DNA of 64,000 nucleotides. It comes from Gammaproteobacteria bacterium (GTDB lineage Bacteria; Pseudomonadota; Gammaproteobacteria; Pseudomonadales; Pseudohongiellaceae). Positions within the stretch are counted from its first letter, which is position 1. Each line of letters opens with the position of its first letter. Under the pieces are notes generated by a model. The model was not told the DNA's origin. It did no database searches and saw only the letters and a list, made by a program, of their open reading frames with translations. Shown in pieces: positions 25,475 to 34,720 of the stretch. The stretch is taken from NCBI GenBank assembly GCA_029246545.1, contig JAQWMX010000007.1, forward strand, positions 62,001 through 126,000, in the 5' to 3' direction. The position numbers and the translations under genes are program-made.

Positions 25475-26734
25475 ATGTCTGAAATTAAGGGCTTGATGCA
25501 GCAACTTGGGAAAAACGCCCGCACTGCATCCAGGGAAATGGCTACCGCCTCAGCAGAAGCAAAGAATCAAGCTTTGCACTTTACGGTAGAGGCAATTGAG
25601 ACGAGCCGTGAGCAGCTCGTTAGTGCCAATGCTAAGGATTTGGCTGCGGGTAAAGAAAAAGGCTTATCAGCAGCAATGTTAGACAGGCTGGAATTAACCC
25701 CAACGCGTATAGACAGCATGATTGAAGGTATACAGCAAGTAGCCGCTCTAGTTGACCCTATAGGTGAAATTAGCGACTTGCGTTATATGCCAAGTGGTAT
25801 TCAAGTAGGCCGCATGCGAGTTCCCCTGGGAGTCATTGGTATCATTTATGAGTCTCGCCCAAATGTAACAGCTGAAGCTGCAAGCTTATGCTTGAAATCA
25901 GGTAATGCCACTATTTTGCGTGGTGGTTCTGAAGCTATTCATTCCAATCAAGCGATAGCAAAGTGTATTAACCAAGGCCTAGAAAAAGCAGATTTACCTG
26001 CGGCAGCGGTTCAGGTGGTTGAAACGACAGACCGAGAAGCAGTAGGACACATGATTACAATGCCAGAATATATTGATGTGATTGTTCCTCGTGGTGGTAA
26101 AGGCCTAATTGAGCGTGTAAGTAAGGATGCCCGTGTACCAGTCATTAAACATCTTGATGGAATTTGTCACGTCTATGTTGATGACGGTGCTGATATGACT
26201 AAGGCGGTCAATATCGCTCTGAATGCAAAAACAAATAGATATGGCGTATGTAACGCGATGGAAACATTACTGGTTGCAGATTCAATGGCTGAAGAATTTT
26301 TGCCACAAATCATGCAGGTTTATGACGAGAAAGAAGTAGAGCTCCGAGGTTGTGAAAAGACGCTTAAACTTCTTCCAGGTATCAACGCCGCCACTAAAGA
26401 GGATTGGGTGACAGAATATCTAGCTCCTATCTTGGCGGTTAAAGTTGTTAGCGGTCTAGATGAAGCTATCGATCATATAAATACATATGGGTCACAACAT
26501 ACTGACACTATAGTGTCTGAAGATTACGCTAATGGTATGCGATTTCTACGAGAAGTAGACTCTAGTTCAGTTCTTATCAACGCTTCGACTCGCTTTGCCG
26601 ATGGCTTTGAGTATGGTCTGGGCGCTGAGATAGGTATTTCAACGGACAAGATACACGCGAGAGGACCAGTTGGACTAGAAGGGCTGACATCCCAGAAATA
26701 TATTGTCCTTGGTGATGGTCAAATCCGAAATTAG
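25475..26734 (+). CDS. proA: Glutamate-5-semialdehyde dehydrogenase (gamma-glutamyl phosphate reductase)
   Basis: About 419 residues; second step of proline synthesis, NADPH-dependent reduction of gamma-glutamyl phosphate. Marks: [36 protein letters not shown], the catalytic-Cys region [13 protein letters not shown], and [26 protein letters not shown] near the end. ATG 25475 ([12 protein letters not shown]) fits the family start and lies after a TATAAT; ATG 25463 is an alternative. The stop is immediately followed by the ATG of nadD. proB is not in the window. Confidence 0.95.
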   Translation: MSEIKGLMQQLGKNARTASREMATASAEAKNQALHFTVEAIETSREQLVSANAKDLAAGKEKGLSAAMLDRLELTPTRIDSMIEGIQQVAALVDPIGEISDLRYMPSGIQVGRMRVPLGVIGIIYESRPNVTAEAASLCLKSGNATILRGGSEAIHSNQAIAKCINQGLEKADLPAAAVQVVETTDREAVGHMITMPEYIDVIVPRGGKGLIERVSKDARVPVIKHLDGICHVYVDDGADMTKAVNIALNAKTNRYGVCNAMETLLVADSMAEEFLPQIMQVYDEKEVELRGCEKTLKLLPGINAATKEDWVTEYLAPILAVKVVSGLDEAIDHINTYGSQHTDTIVSEDYANGMRFLREVDSSSVLINASTRFADGFEYGLGAEIGISTDKIHARGPVGLEGLTSQKYIVLGDGQIRN

Positions 26735-27382
26735 ATGGGCATACCCGAAAAAAAAAATATAGGCATACTAGGCGGTACATTTGACCCTGTTCATTTCGGG
26801 CATTTACGTACCGCGTTAGCTGCGCAACAGGAATTCGCCTTAGATGAAGTGCGTTTAATCCCTTGCCACCATCCTGTACATAAAGAAGAACCCGAAGTTT
26901 CTGCTCAAGGTCGTATTGAGATGTTGCATAAGGCTACTAAGACTGAAAAACGCTTAGTGGTAGATGTACGCGAATGTATGCGTCCAGGTCCTTCCTATAT
27001 GATTGAAACGCTGGAGTCTTTACGCACAGAATATCCAAAAGAGAGGTTGTTTTTGCTTTTAGGTGTTGATGCCTTTAATAATTTAGAAGCATGGAAAGAC
27101 TGGCAAAAGATTTTCGAAATAGCACACCTCATTGTAATTACTCGACCTGGATGGGAAATAAACCCATCTTCATTGGTTAAGAAATTTTGTAAGAAGAGAA
27201 TGGCTTCTAGTTTTTCTGAGATGTCTGAGGCGAAAAAAGGCAATGTACTAGCTTATAGTTTTATGCCTTTGATGATTTCGTCGAGCGAAATTCGCTCACT
27301 CTTGAAAGAAAACAAATCAGTGCGTTATTTAACTCCAAATAAAGTCATTAAATATATTAAAAAACATGAACTCTATAAATAA
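26735..27382 (+). CDS. nadD: Nicotinate-nucleotide adenylyltransferase
   Basis: 215 residues; makes deamido-NAD from nicotinate mononucleotide and ATP. Nucleotidyltransferase motif GGTFDPVHFGHLR near the N-terminus and the C-terminal ISSSEIRSLLKENKSVRYL, the SxTxxR-type motif. Its ATG abuts the TAG of proA, so the two are translationally linked; rsfS follows after 21 bp, the common gammaproteobacterial order. Confidence 0.96.
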   Translation: MGIPEKKNIGILGGTFDPVHFGHLRTALAAQQEFALDEVRLIPCHHPVHKEEPEVSAQGRIEMLHKATKTEKRLVVDVRECMRPGPSYMIETLESLRTEYPKERLFLLLGVDAFNNLEAWKDWQKIFEIAHLIVITRPGWEINPSSLVKKFCKKRMASSFSEMSEAKKGNVLAYSFMPLMISSSEIRSLLKENKSVRYLTPNKVIKYIKKHELYK

Positions 27383-27403
27383 TTTTACGAACGAGGTTAA
27401 GCA

Positions 27404-27754
27404 TTGAAGGCAAATGAATTAAAAGTGTTGGCTATTAAAAGCCTGGAAGACGTGAAAGGTCAGAACATTGTTTGTTTAGATGTTAAAGAGATGACGTCTG
27501 TCTGCGACTACATGATTGTTGTAACTGGTACTTCGAATCGGCATTTAAAATCTTTGACTGATGAGCTGGGGAAAACAGTCAAGCAAGCAGGAGCTAAAGT
27601 TAATGGGATGGAAGGTCAGAACCAGACTGAATGGATATTAGTAGATTTGGGTGATGTAATTGTCCATGCCATGTTATCTGCTACCCGCGAGCTTTATGAT
27701 CTTGAGGCGCTTTGGAGTATCACAGCTGAACGTGCTGAAAATGAAATCTTATAA
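27404..27754 (+). CDS. rsfS: Ribosome silencing factor RsfS
   Basis: 116 residues from a TTG start 7 nt after GAGG. RsfS binds L14 of the 50S subunit and blocks subunit joining under starvation. Family marks: DVKEMTSVCDYMIVVTGTSNRHLKSL, EGQNQTEWILVDLGDVIVHAM, and REFYDLE-like RELYDLEALW at the end. Lies between nadD and rlmH, the usual neighbours. Confidence 0.96.
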   Translation: MKANELKVLAIKSLEDVKGQNIVCLDVKEMTSVCDYMIVVTGTSNRHLKSLTDELGKTVKQAGAKVNGMEGQNQTEWILVDLGDVIVHAMLSATRELYDLEALWSITAERAENEIL

Positions 27755-27757
27755 AGC

Positions 27758-28228
27758 ATGAAAATCCGCTTAATTGCAGTTGGCAATAAGATGCCTAGCT
27801 GGGTTGAAGCCGGAGTTGCAGAATATCAAAAACGCTTACCTTCAGACTTCAGTTTATCTATAACTGAAATTCCCTTAGCTAATCGAAGTAAAAACTCACC
27901 TCTCGCGCCTGCTATGGAAAAAGAAGCTAAGGCGCTTCTGGAGGCCTGTGGTAAAAATGATTATATAGTAGCTCTAGATGTTAAAGGTCAGAGTTTGAGC
28001 ACTGAAAAACTGGCTGAAAAATTCAATGTAGTTAGAGAAGATGGGGAAAATATTTCATTACTTATTGGCGGGCCAGATGGCCTAACAAGCGCCTGTTTGG
28101 AAGCAGCAGACGCTCGTTGGTCTTTATCAGCGTTGACACTTCCTCACCCGATTGTGAGAGTGGTGTTAGTGGAACAAATCTATCGGGTATGGTCTATTTT
28201 AAATAACCATCCTTATCATAGATCTTAG
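27758..28228 (+). CDS. rlmH: 23S rRNA pseudouridine-1915 N3-methyltransferase
   Basis: 156 residues, SPOUT methyltransferase acting on the 70S ribosome. MKIRLIAVGNKMPSWV start, EAKALLEACG, ALDVKGQSLSTEKLA, the SAM-binding knot LLIGGPDGL and C-terminal RVVLVEQIYRVWSILNNHPYH are all present. Three base pairs separate it from rsfS. It ends the proA-nadD-rsfS-rlmH run. Confidence 0.97.
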   Translation: MKIRLIAVGNKMPSWVEAGVAEYQKRLPSDFSLSITEIPLANRSKNSPLAPAMEKEAKALLEACGKNDYIVALDVKGQSLSTEKLAEKFNVVREDGENISLLIGGPDGLTSACLEAADARWSLSALTLPHPIVRVVLVEQIYRVWSILNNHPYHRS

Positions 28229-28243
28229 TCATAGATCTCAATT

Positions 28244-29023
28244 TTAGAGCAGGCTAAAAAATTCCTGCAATCGCAATCCGTTAGCACCTAAATCACCACG
28301 TCCAACTCTTGAAAGTGAGCGCGCATCGATTCGAGTTTGATTACCTTCTGATTGAATACGAATAATCACGTCATCTTTAAAGCGGAACCAGAAAGTTGAG
28401 GCCACAGCTTCGATACGGCCTTCTTCGGGTACAGCAGCCGTGATTTCGAGTCCCATTGTTTCAAGCGCAGCCAAAGCACGATCAAAGACTTCTTGCGGGC
28501 TGCCATCTATTAGTTGAGGAACTAAATCTGGGAAAGCTTCTTGCTGCAGCTGGATGTGTTCTTCTAAGGTAAAACCTTCAACAGTGCCATATTCCATTGG
28601 GTTTGCAGCTTCTGCTCTAAGTGGCACATTAGTAACATACATTGGAGGATTTACTACATCGGTAGAAGCATCGTGAATTACCGGATAGACCAAGCGAGCT
28701 TGCACGGTGTTAGGGATGTACCAGGCAATAACTGCAGATAAAGTGCCTATTGCAGCTAAGGAACAAAGTTTGGCGGTATTCTTTGCTTTAGACTGTAAAG
28801 ACATAACTATCACTGCAAGCAATCCAACTGCACACACAATAGCTATCCAAGGAGTGAAAGGGTCTAGCGTGATCAATATTTGGAAACCCGTACCAAACAC
28901 CCAAAGGCCAAGCCAGGTTCCTGCTGGGGCGGAAAGTATGATAAGACCAATAATTAGCCCAACAGCTAATACGGCAATGGCTATCCAGTCCAGGTAGGTC
29001 TTTGAAGAAGTACTGTCATTCAT
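28244..29023 (-). CDS. DUF1499 domain membrane protein
   Basis: 259 residues. The first ~105 residues hold three to four transmembrane helices; the rest is a DUF1499 domain: VYPVIHDASTDVVNPPMYV, EEGRIEAVASTFWFRFKDDVIIRI and IDARSLSRVGRGDLGANGLR. DUF1499 has no established activity. It converges with rlmH and is divergent from the cytochrome gene at 29269, sharing a 245-bp intergenic region with a 17-bp palindrome. Confidence 0.87.
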   Translation of the reverse strand: MNDSTSSKTYLDWIAIAVLAVGLIIGLIILSAPAGTWLGLWVFGTGFQILITLDPFTPWIAIVCAVGLLAVIVMSLQSKAKNTAKLCSLAAIGTLSAVIAWYIPNTVQARLVYPVIHDASTDVVNPPMYVTNVPLRAEAANPMEYGTVEGFTLEEHIQLQQEAFPDLVPQLIDGSPQEVFDRALAALETMGLEITAAVPEEGRIEAVASTFWFRFKDDVIIRIQSEGNQTRIDARSLSRVGRGDLGANGLRLQEFFSLL

Positions 29024-29073
29024 GGTTTTATCCCCTACAGTTTTTATTTTATTTTTTGTTTTGTTGGATCACT

Positions 29074-29090
29074 ATAATTCATAGAATTAT
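29074..29090. promoter_or_regulatory. 17-bp palindrome between divergent genes
   Basis: ATAATTC-ATA-GAATTAT is a perfect inverted repeat located 50 bp before the DUF1499 start and 180 bp before the cytochrome start. Possible operator; in AT-rich DNA chance is not excluded. Confidence 0.3.
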
Positions 29091-29268
29091 TCGATGCTAG
29101 CTAGATTAAGGTTAAGTTTATTTTTAACTAAAGTAAGTTTAATGAAACAATAGTTGGCTAAATGGCTATAGAGATTTGATGTCTATCAAGAGACTTTTCC
29201 AAATTACTTTTAACTTAAGCTAAAAGCATCTAGATTTAATGCTTTAGATAATCACTGAACAGAGAAAA

Positions 29269-30030
29269 ATGAAATTCCTGCAGCTCATAACACAGAATTT
29301 ATTCAGTAAAATACTACTCATACTTTTATGTTTGGTTTCCTTGCCAGCATGGTCTCAGAATAATCTTGAGGCTCTTTTGCTGAACGCTTCACCCGAAACC
29401 ATTCAAGCCAATCCCGAGCTTTTCGACTACATGAATAATCTTGCTGAGCCGGCTCTGGCTGATAATTGTACGTCTTGCCATGGTTCTGTGCTAACTGGTG
29501 GTGTTGGAGTGCCAAACCTGGTTGATTATGAATGGCTGTGGGGCATCGATGGATTTGAAATGACGGGTGTCGAGTCCGTAATGGAGATCATGCAAACTAT
29601 TCTTTATGGCGTTAGGAATACCGACTGTGATGAAGAAATTAAAATGTTTGGTGGTTGTCCGGATACTCGTTATTCAGAAATGCCTGCTTATGCTGAATTG
29701 GGCTTTGATGAGGCAAGTCTTAATAATATGGTGGATTATGTTTTATCCTTAAGTGGTGAAGATGCAAACCCCTTTGCAGTTGAGGCCGCTTCCAGCCAAT
29801 GGCCTTTATGTGTTGAATGCCACGGTGTCGATGGGACAGGTTACACTCCATTTGGAGGGCCTGATCTGACTGATGATATATGGCTTTTCGGTTCTAGTGG
29901 TCGAGATATCTATGATGTTGTGGCTAATGGACGAGTAGGTGTTTGTCCTGCCTGGTCTGAAGTGCTGGATGCAGCAACTATCAAGGCTTTAGCCACTTAT
30001 ATCTATTACAAGGCAAACGGTTTTATCTAA
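29269..30030 (+). CDS. Periplasmic di-heme cytochrome c (CcoP-like soluble part)
   Basis: 253 residues with a signal peptide ending at PAWSQN. Two heme motifs, CTSCH and CVECH, each open a cytochrome c domain. The first is followed by GVPNLVDYEWLWGIDG and the second by GPDLTDDIWLFG, the pattern of the two domains of cbb3 oxidase subunit CcoP; methionine ligand candidates include SEMPAYAE. There is no CcoP membrane anchor besides the signal peptide and no other oxidase genes nearby, so it is probably a free electron carrier. Confidence 0.85.
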   Translation: MKFLQLITQNLFSKILLILLCLVSLPAWSQNNLEALLLNASPETIQANPELFDYMNNLAEPALADNCTSCHGSVLTGGVGVPNLVDYEWLWGIDGFEMTGVESVMEIMQTILYGVRNTDCDEEIKMFGGCPDTRYSEMPAYAELGFDEASLNNMVDYVLSLSGEDANPFAVEAASSQWPLCVECHGVDGTGYTPFGGPDLTDDIWLFGSSGRDIYDVVANGRVGVCPAWSEVLDAATIKALATYIYYKANGFI

Positions 30031-30050
30031 ATAGGAAGAATGCGTTTTAT

Positions 30051-30088
30051 AAGAACGCTAATGGCTGTTTAAAAGAACGCTAATGGCT
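30051..30088. repeat. Direct repeat, 2 x 16 bp with 6-bp spacer
   Basis: AAGAACGCTAATGGCT occurs at 30051-30066 and 30073-30088, just after the cytochrome stop codon. Another short duplication at a gene end. Confidence 0.9.
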
Positions 30089-30164
30089 TCTAATTCCTCG
30101 CACTTCTAACCCTTTCTTGCTATGATTCGCCGCTTTTCTTGCATAAGTGGCTACTCAGGCAGGC

Positions 30165-31331
30165 ATGAAAGCATTCTATAAAGACTTCAAGTTAGGCATC
30201 CTCGGCGGCGGGCAATTAGGGCGCATGTTGATTCAAGCCTGCCCAAATTTCGATATTTATACATCTATACTAGACCCTTCAGCTAATGCTTCCTGTCAGG
30301 GGATTGCTAACGAGTTTCATCAAGGTTCATTTGATGATTACGAAACGGTTTACAATTTTGGTAAACAAGTCGATTTACTGACGATTGAAATTGAAAACGT
30401 AAACGTCGCCGCTCTATATCAGCTTGAGAAAGAAGGTTTAGCGGTTTACCCGCAACCTCGTGTAATCGAAATCATTCAGGATAAACGCAAACAGAAACAG
30501 TTTTATTTGGATAACGCTATTCCTACAGCAGAATTCGTACTAGTTGAAAATCGAGAAGACATTCATCGGCATGAAGCTTTCTTGCCGGCTTTTAATAAAA
30601 TAGGGCAGGGTGGCTACGACGGTGGAGGGGTTACTAAGCTAAACAGCCTAGTTGATTTAGATAAGGCTTTTGATGCCCCTGGGCTGTTAGAAAAAGCAGT
30701 AGAACTTGATTGTGAAATTTCTGTCATTGCTGGGCGTAATGCCAGCGGTGATATAGCCGTGTTCCCAATTGTTGAGTGTGTTTTTCATCCAGAGCATAAT
30801 TTAGTCGATTATCTAATTGCACCCACTACGCTTTCAGATGAAATTCAAAACAAAGCAAATGAAATAGCCAGTGATTTGGTCGAGAAACTGGATATCGTCG
30901 GAATTCTCGCAGTAGAAATGTTCATCACACCGGCTGGCGAAGTTCTGGTTAATGAGGCCGCACCGAGGCCGCACAATAGTGGACATCAAACAATTAATGC
31001 CAACGTCACTTCACAATATGAGCAGTTGTTACGTGCCATATTAAACTTACCATTAGGGTCTACCGCCATCAATAAACCTTCAGCTATGGTGAATTTGCTC
31101 GGAGAAGAAGGCTATACTGGACCTGTGCATTATGATGGGCTTAACGAATTGTTAACTATTCCTGATGTGCACTTATTCCTATATGGCAAAGCCGAAACAC
31201 GGCCGCATCGTAAAATGGGTCATATCACCATAGTTGATGAAGACAGAAATAAGCTAATCAATAAGATTGAATTAGTGAAACAAACAATAAAAGCAGTGAG
31301 CCAAAATAAAGAGGAATCCTCGGATGACTAA
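30165..31331 (+). CDS. purK: 5-(carboxyamino)imidazole ribonucleotide synthase
   Basis: About 388 residues, ATP-grasp enzyme that carboxylates AIR with bicarbonate in purine synthesis. N-terminal [16 protein letters not shown], the ATP-binding loop [15 protein letters not shown] (GxGGYDGxG), and [15 protein letters not shown] near the metal site. ATG 30165 is favoured; an in-frame GTG at 30147 is closer to a TATGAT -10-like element at 30121. It overlaps purE by 8 bp. Confidence 0.95.
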   Translation: MKAFYKDFKLGILGGGQLGRMLIQACPNFDIYTSILDPSANASCQGIANEFHQGSFDDYETVYNFGKQVDLLTIEIENVNVAALYQLEKEGLAVYPQPRVIEIIQDKRKQKQFYLDNAIPTAEFVLVENREDIHRHEAFLPAFNKIGQGGYDGGGVTKLNSLVDLDKAFDAPGLLEKAVELDCEISVIAGRNASGDIAVFPIVECVFHPEHNLVDYLIAPTTLSDEIQNKANEIASDLVEKLDIVGILAVEMFITPAGEVLVNEAAPRPHNSGHQTINANVTSQYEQLLRAILNLPLGSTAINKPSAMVNLLGEEGYTGPVHYDGLNELLTIPDVHLFLYGKAETRPHRKMGHITIVDEDRNKLINKIELVKQTIKAVSQNKEESSDD

Positions 31332-31824
31332 GCCAGTAATTAACAGTCCAAAAGTCGGCATTATTATGGGTAGCAGTTCAGACCTGAATGTGATGCAGCA
31401 GGCAGCGGATATACTGAAAGAATTCGAAGTTGATTGCGAAGTATCTGTAGTTTCTGCGCATAGAACCCCAGAAGCGATGATAGATTACGCAAGTTCGGCC
31501 AGAGGTCGAGGGCTAACCGTTATTATTGCGGGTGCCGGTGGAGCAGCGCATTTACCAGGAATGGTTGCTTCTGTGACGACATTGCCGGTTATTGGCGTTC
31601 CCATAAAATCTTCAAACTCTATCGACGGTTGGGATTCAGTCTTATCAATTTTGCAAATGCCTGCGGGAATACCTGTAGCTACTGTTGCTTTAGATGGTGC
31701 TAAGAATGCGGGTATTTTAGCCGCTGAAATAATTGGTGCTTTTGATTCAGAAGTTGCTGACAAACTGTCTACTTATAAACAAACACTGAAAGAAAAAGTT
31801 CAGCGTATGAATGATGAGTTATAA
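31324..31824 (+). CDS. purE: N5-carboxyaminoimidazole ribonucleotide mutase
   Basis: 166 residues; moves the carboxyl group made by PurK to give [33 protein letters not shown] with the catalytic His, [14 protein letters not shown] and [19 protein letters not shown] are all conserved. Its ATG lies inside the end of purK with a GAGGA ribosome binding site, so expression is coupled. Confidence 0.97.
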   Translation: MTKPVINSPKVGIIMGSSSDLNVMQQAADILKEFEVDCEVSVVSAHRTPEAMIDYASSARGRGLTVIIAGAGGAAHLPGMVASVTTLPVIGVPIKSSNSIDGWDSVLSILQMPAGIPVATVALDGAKNAGILAAEIIGAFDSEVADKLSTYKQTLKEKVQRMNDEL

Positions 31825-31945
31825 ATCAATCTAAAAGATAATTGAGCTTGCAGCTTAAGTGAGTTTCCGTCACTGCTTCTTATTGATATAATTTTAAATT
31901 GTTTCTGTCGAACAAAATTCTTTTAATTAATTAACGGATAATAAG

Positions 31946-33139
31946 ATGTTTCAGTCTATCGAGCGCCGTCCTCCTGACACTATTCTAGGGCTTTCAGATA
32001 CCTTTAAAAAAGATGCTAATCCAAACAAAATCGATTTGGGTGCTGGTGTATATAAGGACGTAAATAGTAATACACCAATAGTCTCTGCAATTAAAAAAGC
32101 TGAACAGAAGCTGTGGGAAACTGAAGATTCAAAATCTTATATCGCCCAGGCAGGGCCAGAAGGTTTTAATCGTCAAATTGTATCCATGATCCTTGGTGGA
32201 GACAGTGCTGCTGTAAAAGAACAACGGGCCATTAGTATTTTGGCACCCGGCGGTTCTGGCGCCTTGCGAATAACTGCAGAATTTGTGAATGCTAACTTCC
32301 CTGGCACACGCACTTGGATTAGCGCCCCTTCCTGGGCTAACCATGTACCAATACTGGGTTCAGCTGGACTGAGTCTGGTTGAATATCCTTACTACAACTA
32401 TGATAAGCATGAAATTGATATTGATCAGATGATGGATACCTTAAAAGGTGCCACCACAGGTGATCTAGTATTGATCCATGGTTGTTGTCATAACCCTTGT
32501 GGTGGGGATTTAAATAAGGAGCAATGGCAGGCTTTTGCCGAAGCGGCTGAGAAGCAAGGCTTTATACCTTTTGTTGATTTGGCTTATCAGGGCTTGGGTG
32601 ATGGCTTGGAAGAAGATGTCTACGGCGTCCGTTTACTGGCGGAAAAACTGCCAGAAGTGATTGTTGCCTCATCCTGCTCTAAAAATTTTGGTTTATACCG
32701 GGAAAGAACTGGAGCCGTGACCCTGATTGGAGAAACAGCTGATCAGATAAGTGCTTCTGTGTCACAGGTTATTTCAACAGCTAGACAAATGTATTCCATG
32801 CCACCATCACACGGTGCAGCAATGGTCGATATTGTGCTTTCTGATTCAGGACTCAAGCAAGAATGGATTTCCGAGCTAACAGAAATGCGTGAACGTATTG
32901 ATGGTTTGCGAAGTCAATTAGTGGCTAAACTTAAATCAGTCGGTGTTGATCAAGACTTTTCATTTATTGAAAAAGAAAAAGGCATGTTTTCATTTTTGGG
33001 ATTAAGTCCCGAACAAGTGCAGACTTTAATCAATGACTACAGTATTTACATGGTTAAATCGAGCCGCATCAATGTCGCTGGAATTAGTAGTAGAAATATT
33101 GATTATTTAGCTGAGTCTATTGCTAAGGTACTTAAATAA
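31946..33139 (+). CDS. Aromatic amino acid / aspartate aminotransferase (class I)
   Basis: 397 residues, PLP-dependent homodimer of the AspC/TyrB family. Marks: DLGAGVYKD, ISAPSWANH, HGCCHNPCGGDLN, FVDLAYQGLGDGLEED, the PLP lysine in SSCSKNFGLYRERTG, and the C-terminal SRINVAGIS with the substrate-binding Arg. The usual Thr of NPTG is Cys here. Substrate preference between aspartate and aromatic amino acids cannot be read from sequence. Its stop codon lies in the first unit of a 15-bp tandem repeat. Confidence 0.93.
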   Translation: MFQSIERRPPDTILGLSDTFKKDANPNKIDLGAGVYKDVNSNTPIVSAIKKAEQKLWETEDSKSYIAQAGPEGFNRQIVSMILGGDSAAVKEQRAISILAPGGSGALRITAEFVNANFPGTRTWISAPSWANHVPILGSAGLSLVEYPYYNYDKHEIDIDQMMDTLKGATTGDLVLIHGCCHNPCGGDLNKEQWQAFAEAAEKQGFIPFVDLAYQGLGDGLEEDVYGVRLLAEKLPEVIVASSCSKNFGLYRERTGAVTLIGETADQISASVSQVISTARQMYSMPPSHGAAMVDIVLSDSGLKQEWISELTEMRERIDGLRSQLVAKLKSVGVDQDFSFIEKEKGMFSFLGLSPEQVQTLINDYSIYMVKSSRINVAGISSRNIDYLAESIAKVLK

Positions 33140-33155
33140 AAGGTACTTAAATAAA
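33126..33155. repeat. Tandem repeat, 2 x 15 bp spanning a stop codon
   Basis: Two exact copies of AGGTACTTAAATAAA; the first holds the TAA of the aminotransferase gene, and a third, diverged unit (AGGACTTGTATAAAA) follows. Looks like slippage at the gene end. Confidence 0.95.
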
Positions 33156-33317
33156 AGGACTTGTATAAAAAAGCATATAACCCAAGTGCGTTCTTAAGTA
33201 CTTTGATTGAGGGGTCTTGAAGACTTTCTAGTAGCTTTAAACTTTTTTCCAATACTTGGAAGGTTTTTCTGATAAATAGATAAAGTGTATTGATGTCTAT
33301 CTAATTAGTTTGAAGTT

Positions 33318-33368
33318 CTTAATCAAGGATACTAAAAGCTAAACTTTATGCATCCCTGATTAAGGTTT
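33318..33368 (+). terminator. Large hairpin with T-run between aminotransferase and csp genes
   Basis: 13-bp arms CTTAATCAAGGAT and ATCCCTGATTAAG (one mismatch) with a 21-nt loop, followed by GTTTTTC. It may terminate plus-strand transcription about 180 bp after the aminotransferase stop. The long loop makes it weaker than a classic terminator. Confidence 0.5.
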
Positions 33369-33388
33369 TTCTTGGTATTGCTTTAAAA

Positions 33389-33595
33389 CTATAGAGCTTT
33401 TACTTGATTAGCGCATGGTCCTTTTTGACCTTGGCCAACTTCAAACTCAACTTGCTGTCCATCATTTAACGTTGCATATTCGCCACCAGATTGAATCTCT
33501 GAATGGTGAACAAAAAGGTCTTTACCGCCATCTTCTGGAGTAATAAAACCAAAGCCTTTATCTGGGTTGAACCACTTAACTGTACCTTTAGCCAT
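33389..33595 (-). CDS. Cold shock protein, CspA family
   Basis: 68 residues, one OB-fold cold shock domain. The two RNA-binding motifs are [11 protein letters not shown] (RNP1) and DLFVHHSEI (RNP2, with HH in place of the usual HF). It starts [17 protein letters not shown] and ends [11 protein letters not shown]. The group acts as RNA chaperones. Upstream lies a long gene-free region where a csp-type long leader could reside, but no cold box could be identified. The genome surely has other csp genes, so no number is assigned. Confidence 0.95.
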   Translation of the reverse strand: MAKGTVKWFNPDKGFGFITPEDGGKDLFVHHSEIQSGGEYATLNDGQQVEFEVGQGQKGPCANQVKAL

Positions 33596-34224
33596 AATGT
33601 AATCTTCTTTTATTGGTGATTAAAAAGGGCTATTTTTGCTGTCACCATCACAAAAGTAGCTTTGAGATTACTAATTAAACATAAGATTTAACATTACGAG
33701 AGGCAAATTCCTAGGAAAGAGATAAACCGTAATTCTTTCTTGTTTATGTACTGCATTAGCAAACACAACCCCCAGTATACTCTTTGTAGCAGAAAAATGC
33801 TTTTTTTGAGGCCAGACTATAGAAATTCCTACGAATGCTTCTAATGTTCATTTCGGATAGGAAACAGACCAAAAGTCGTTTTTTTGAATGGGGTCACCAT
33901 TAAAAGCCAGAAAACTCTACCGTTAATCCACTGCTGTTTGATTAATACAACTGCGGTAAAGCTAAATCACTATGAAACTGCTATATGTTTTCCTCATTAC
34001 AAGCTGTTTAAAAATCGCCGTTATTGATGATTTGATTTTAATTTCGCACCGCAATAGCTTACGACATAAATTCGCCGCTTTTAACAGACCAATCTGCTGG
34101 AGTGCTAAAGTATTTGTTGTAAAAATGCCGACCGATAATGAGTAATGGTTAGCCTCTGATGGGGAAGTGTTGTAAAATAAAGATTGTTAAAGCATAAGGA
34201 CATAAGGACATAAGGAAAAGTGTA
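33596..34224. other. 629-bp region without a convincing gene
   Basis: The left part is the leader and promoter region of the csp gene (minus strand). An open frame of 57 codons at 33972-34145 (starting MKLLYVFLITSCLK) has no ribosome binding site and an un-gene-like second half. Three 8-bp repeats lie at the right end (34193-34216). No RNA gene is recognised. Confidence 0.5.
34193..34216 (+). repeat. Tandem repeat, 3 x 8 bp containing ribosome-binding sequence
   Basis: Three exact CATAAGGA units precede the ATG at 34225; each holds AAGGA, a Shine-Dalgarno core. The last is 10-12 nt from the start codon. Copy number could tune translation. Confidence 0.9.
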
Positions 34225-34515
<291 letters not shown>

Positions 34516-34554
34516 TAGTTCAATTATATAAATAAAATTGATTGCAATATGAAT

Positions 34555-34594
34555 AGTAACTAATCGATAAATACTTATTTATCCGTTAGTTACT
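34555..34594. repeat. 40-bp near-perfect palindrome between convergent genes
   Basis: Outer arms AGTAACTAA/TTAGTTACT and inner arms GATAAATA/TATTTATC pair completely, separated by a 2-nt mismatch (TC/CG) and a CT centre. It lies 40 bp after the Thr-tail gene and 127 bp after the convergent TonB receptor gene. It has no T-run. It could be a bidirectional RNA-stabilising hairpin, an operator or a cruciform site. Confidence 0.7.
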
Positions 34595-34680
34595 TACTTA
34601 TTCAGCTAAGCTACGTACCTTCCTCCCTTCCTTTCGTCCGTCACGATTCTTTTAAGTTACATCAATTTCTGTTTTTATTA

Positions 34681-34702
34681 ACTTTGGCTAAAAGTGGACG
34701 TT
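34681..34702. repeat. Degenerate copy of the interspersed hairpin
   Basis: ACTTTGGCTAAAAGTGGACG resembles one arm and loop of the GTCCGCTTT...AAAGCGGAC element, with AAAGTGGACGTTA at the right. Only half is convincing. Confidence 0.3.
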
Positions 34703-34720
34703 AATAATTTTTCGATAAGC

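Noticed and set aside
33972-34145. 57-codon open frame starting MKLLYVFLITSCLK
   Set aside because: No ribosome binding site, abrupt change from hydrophobic to basic un-gene-like residues, no recognised relative. Left as unproven.
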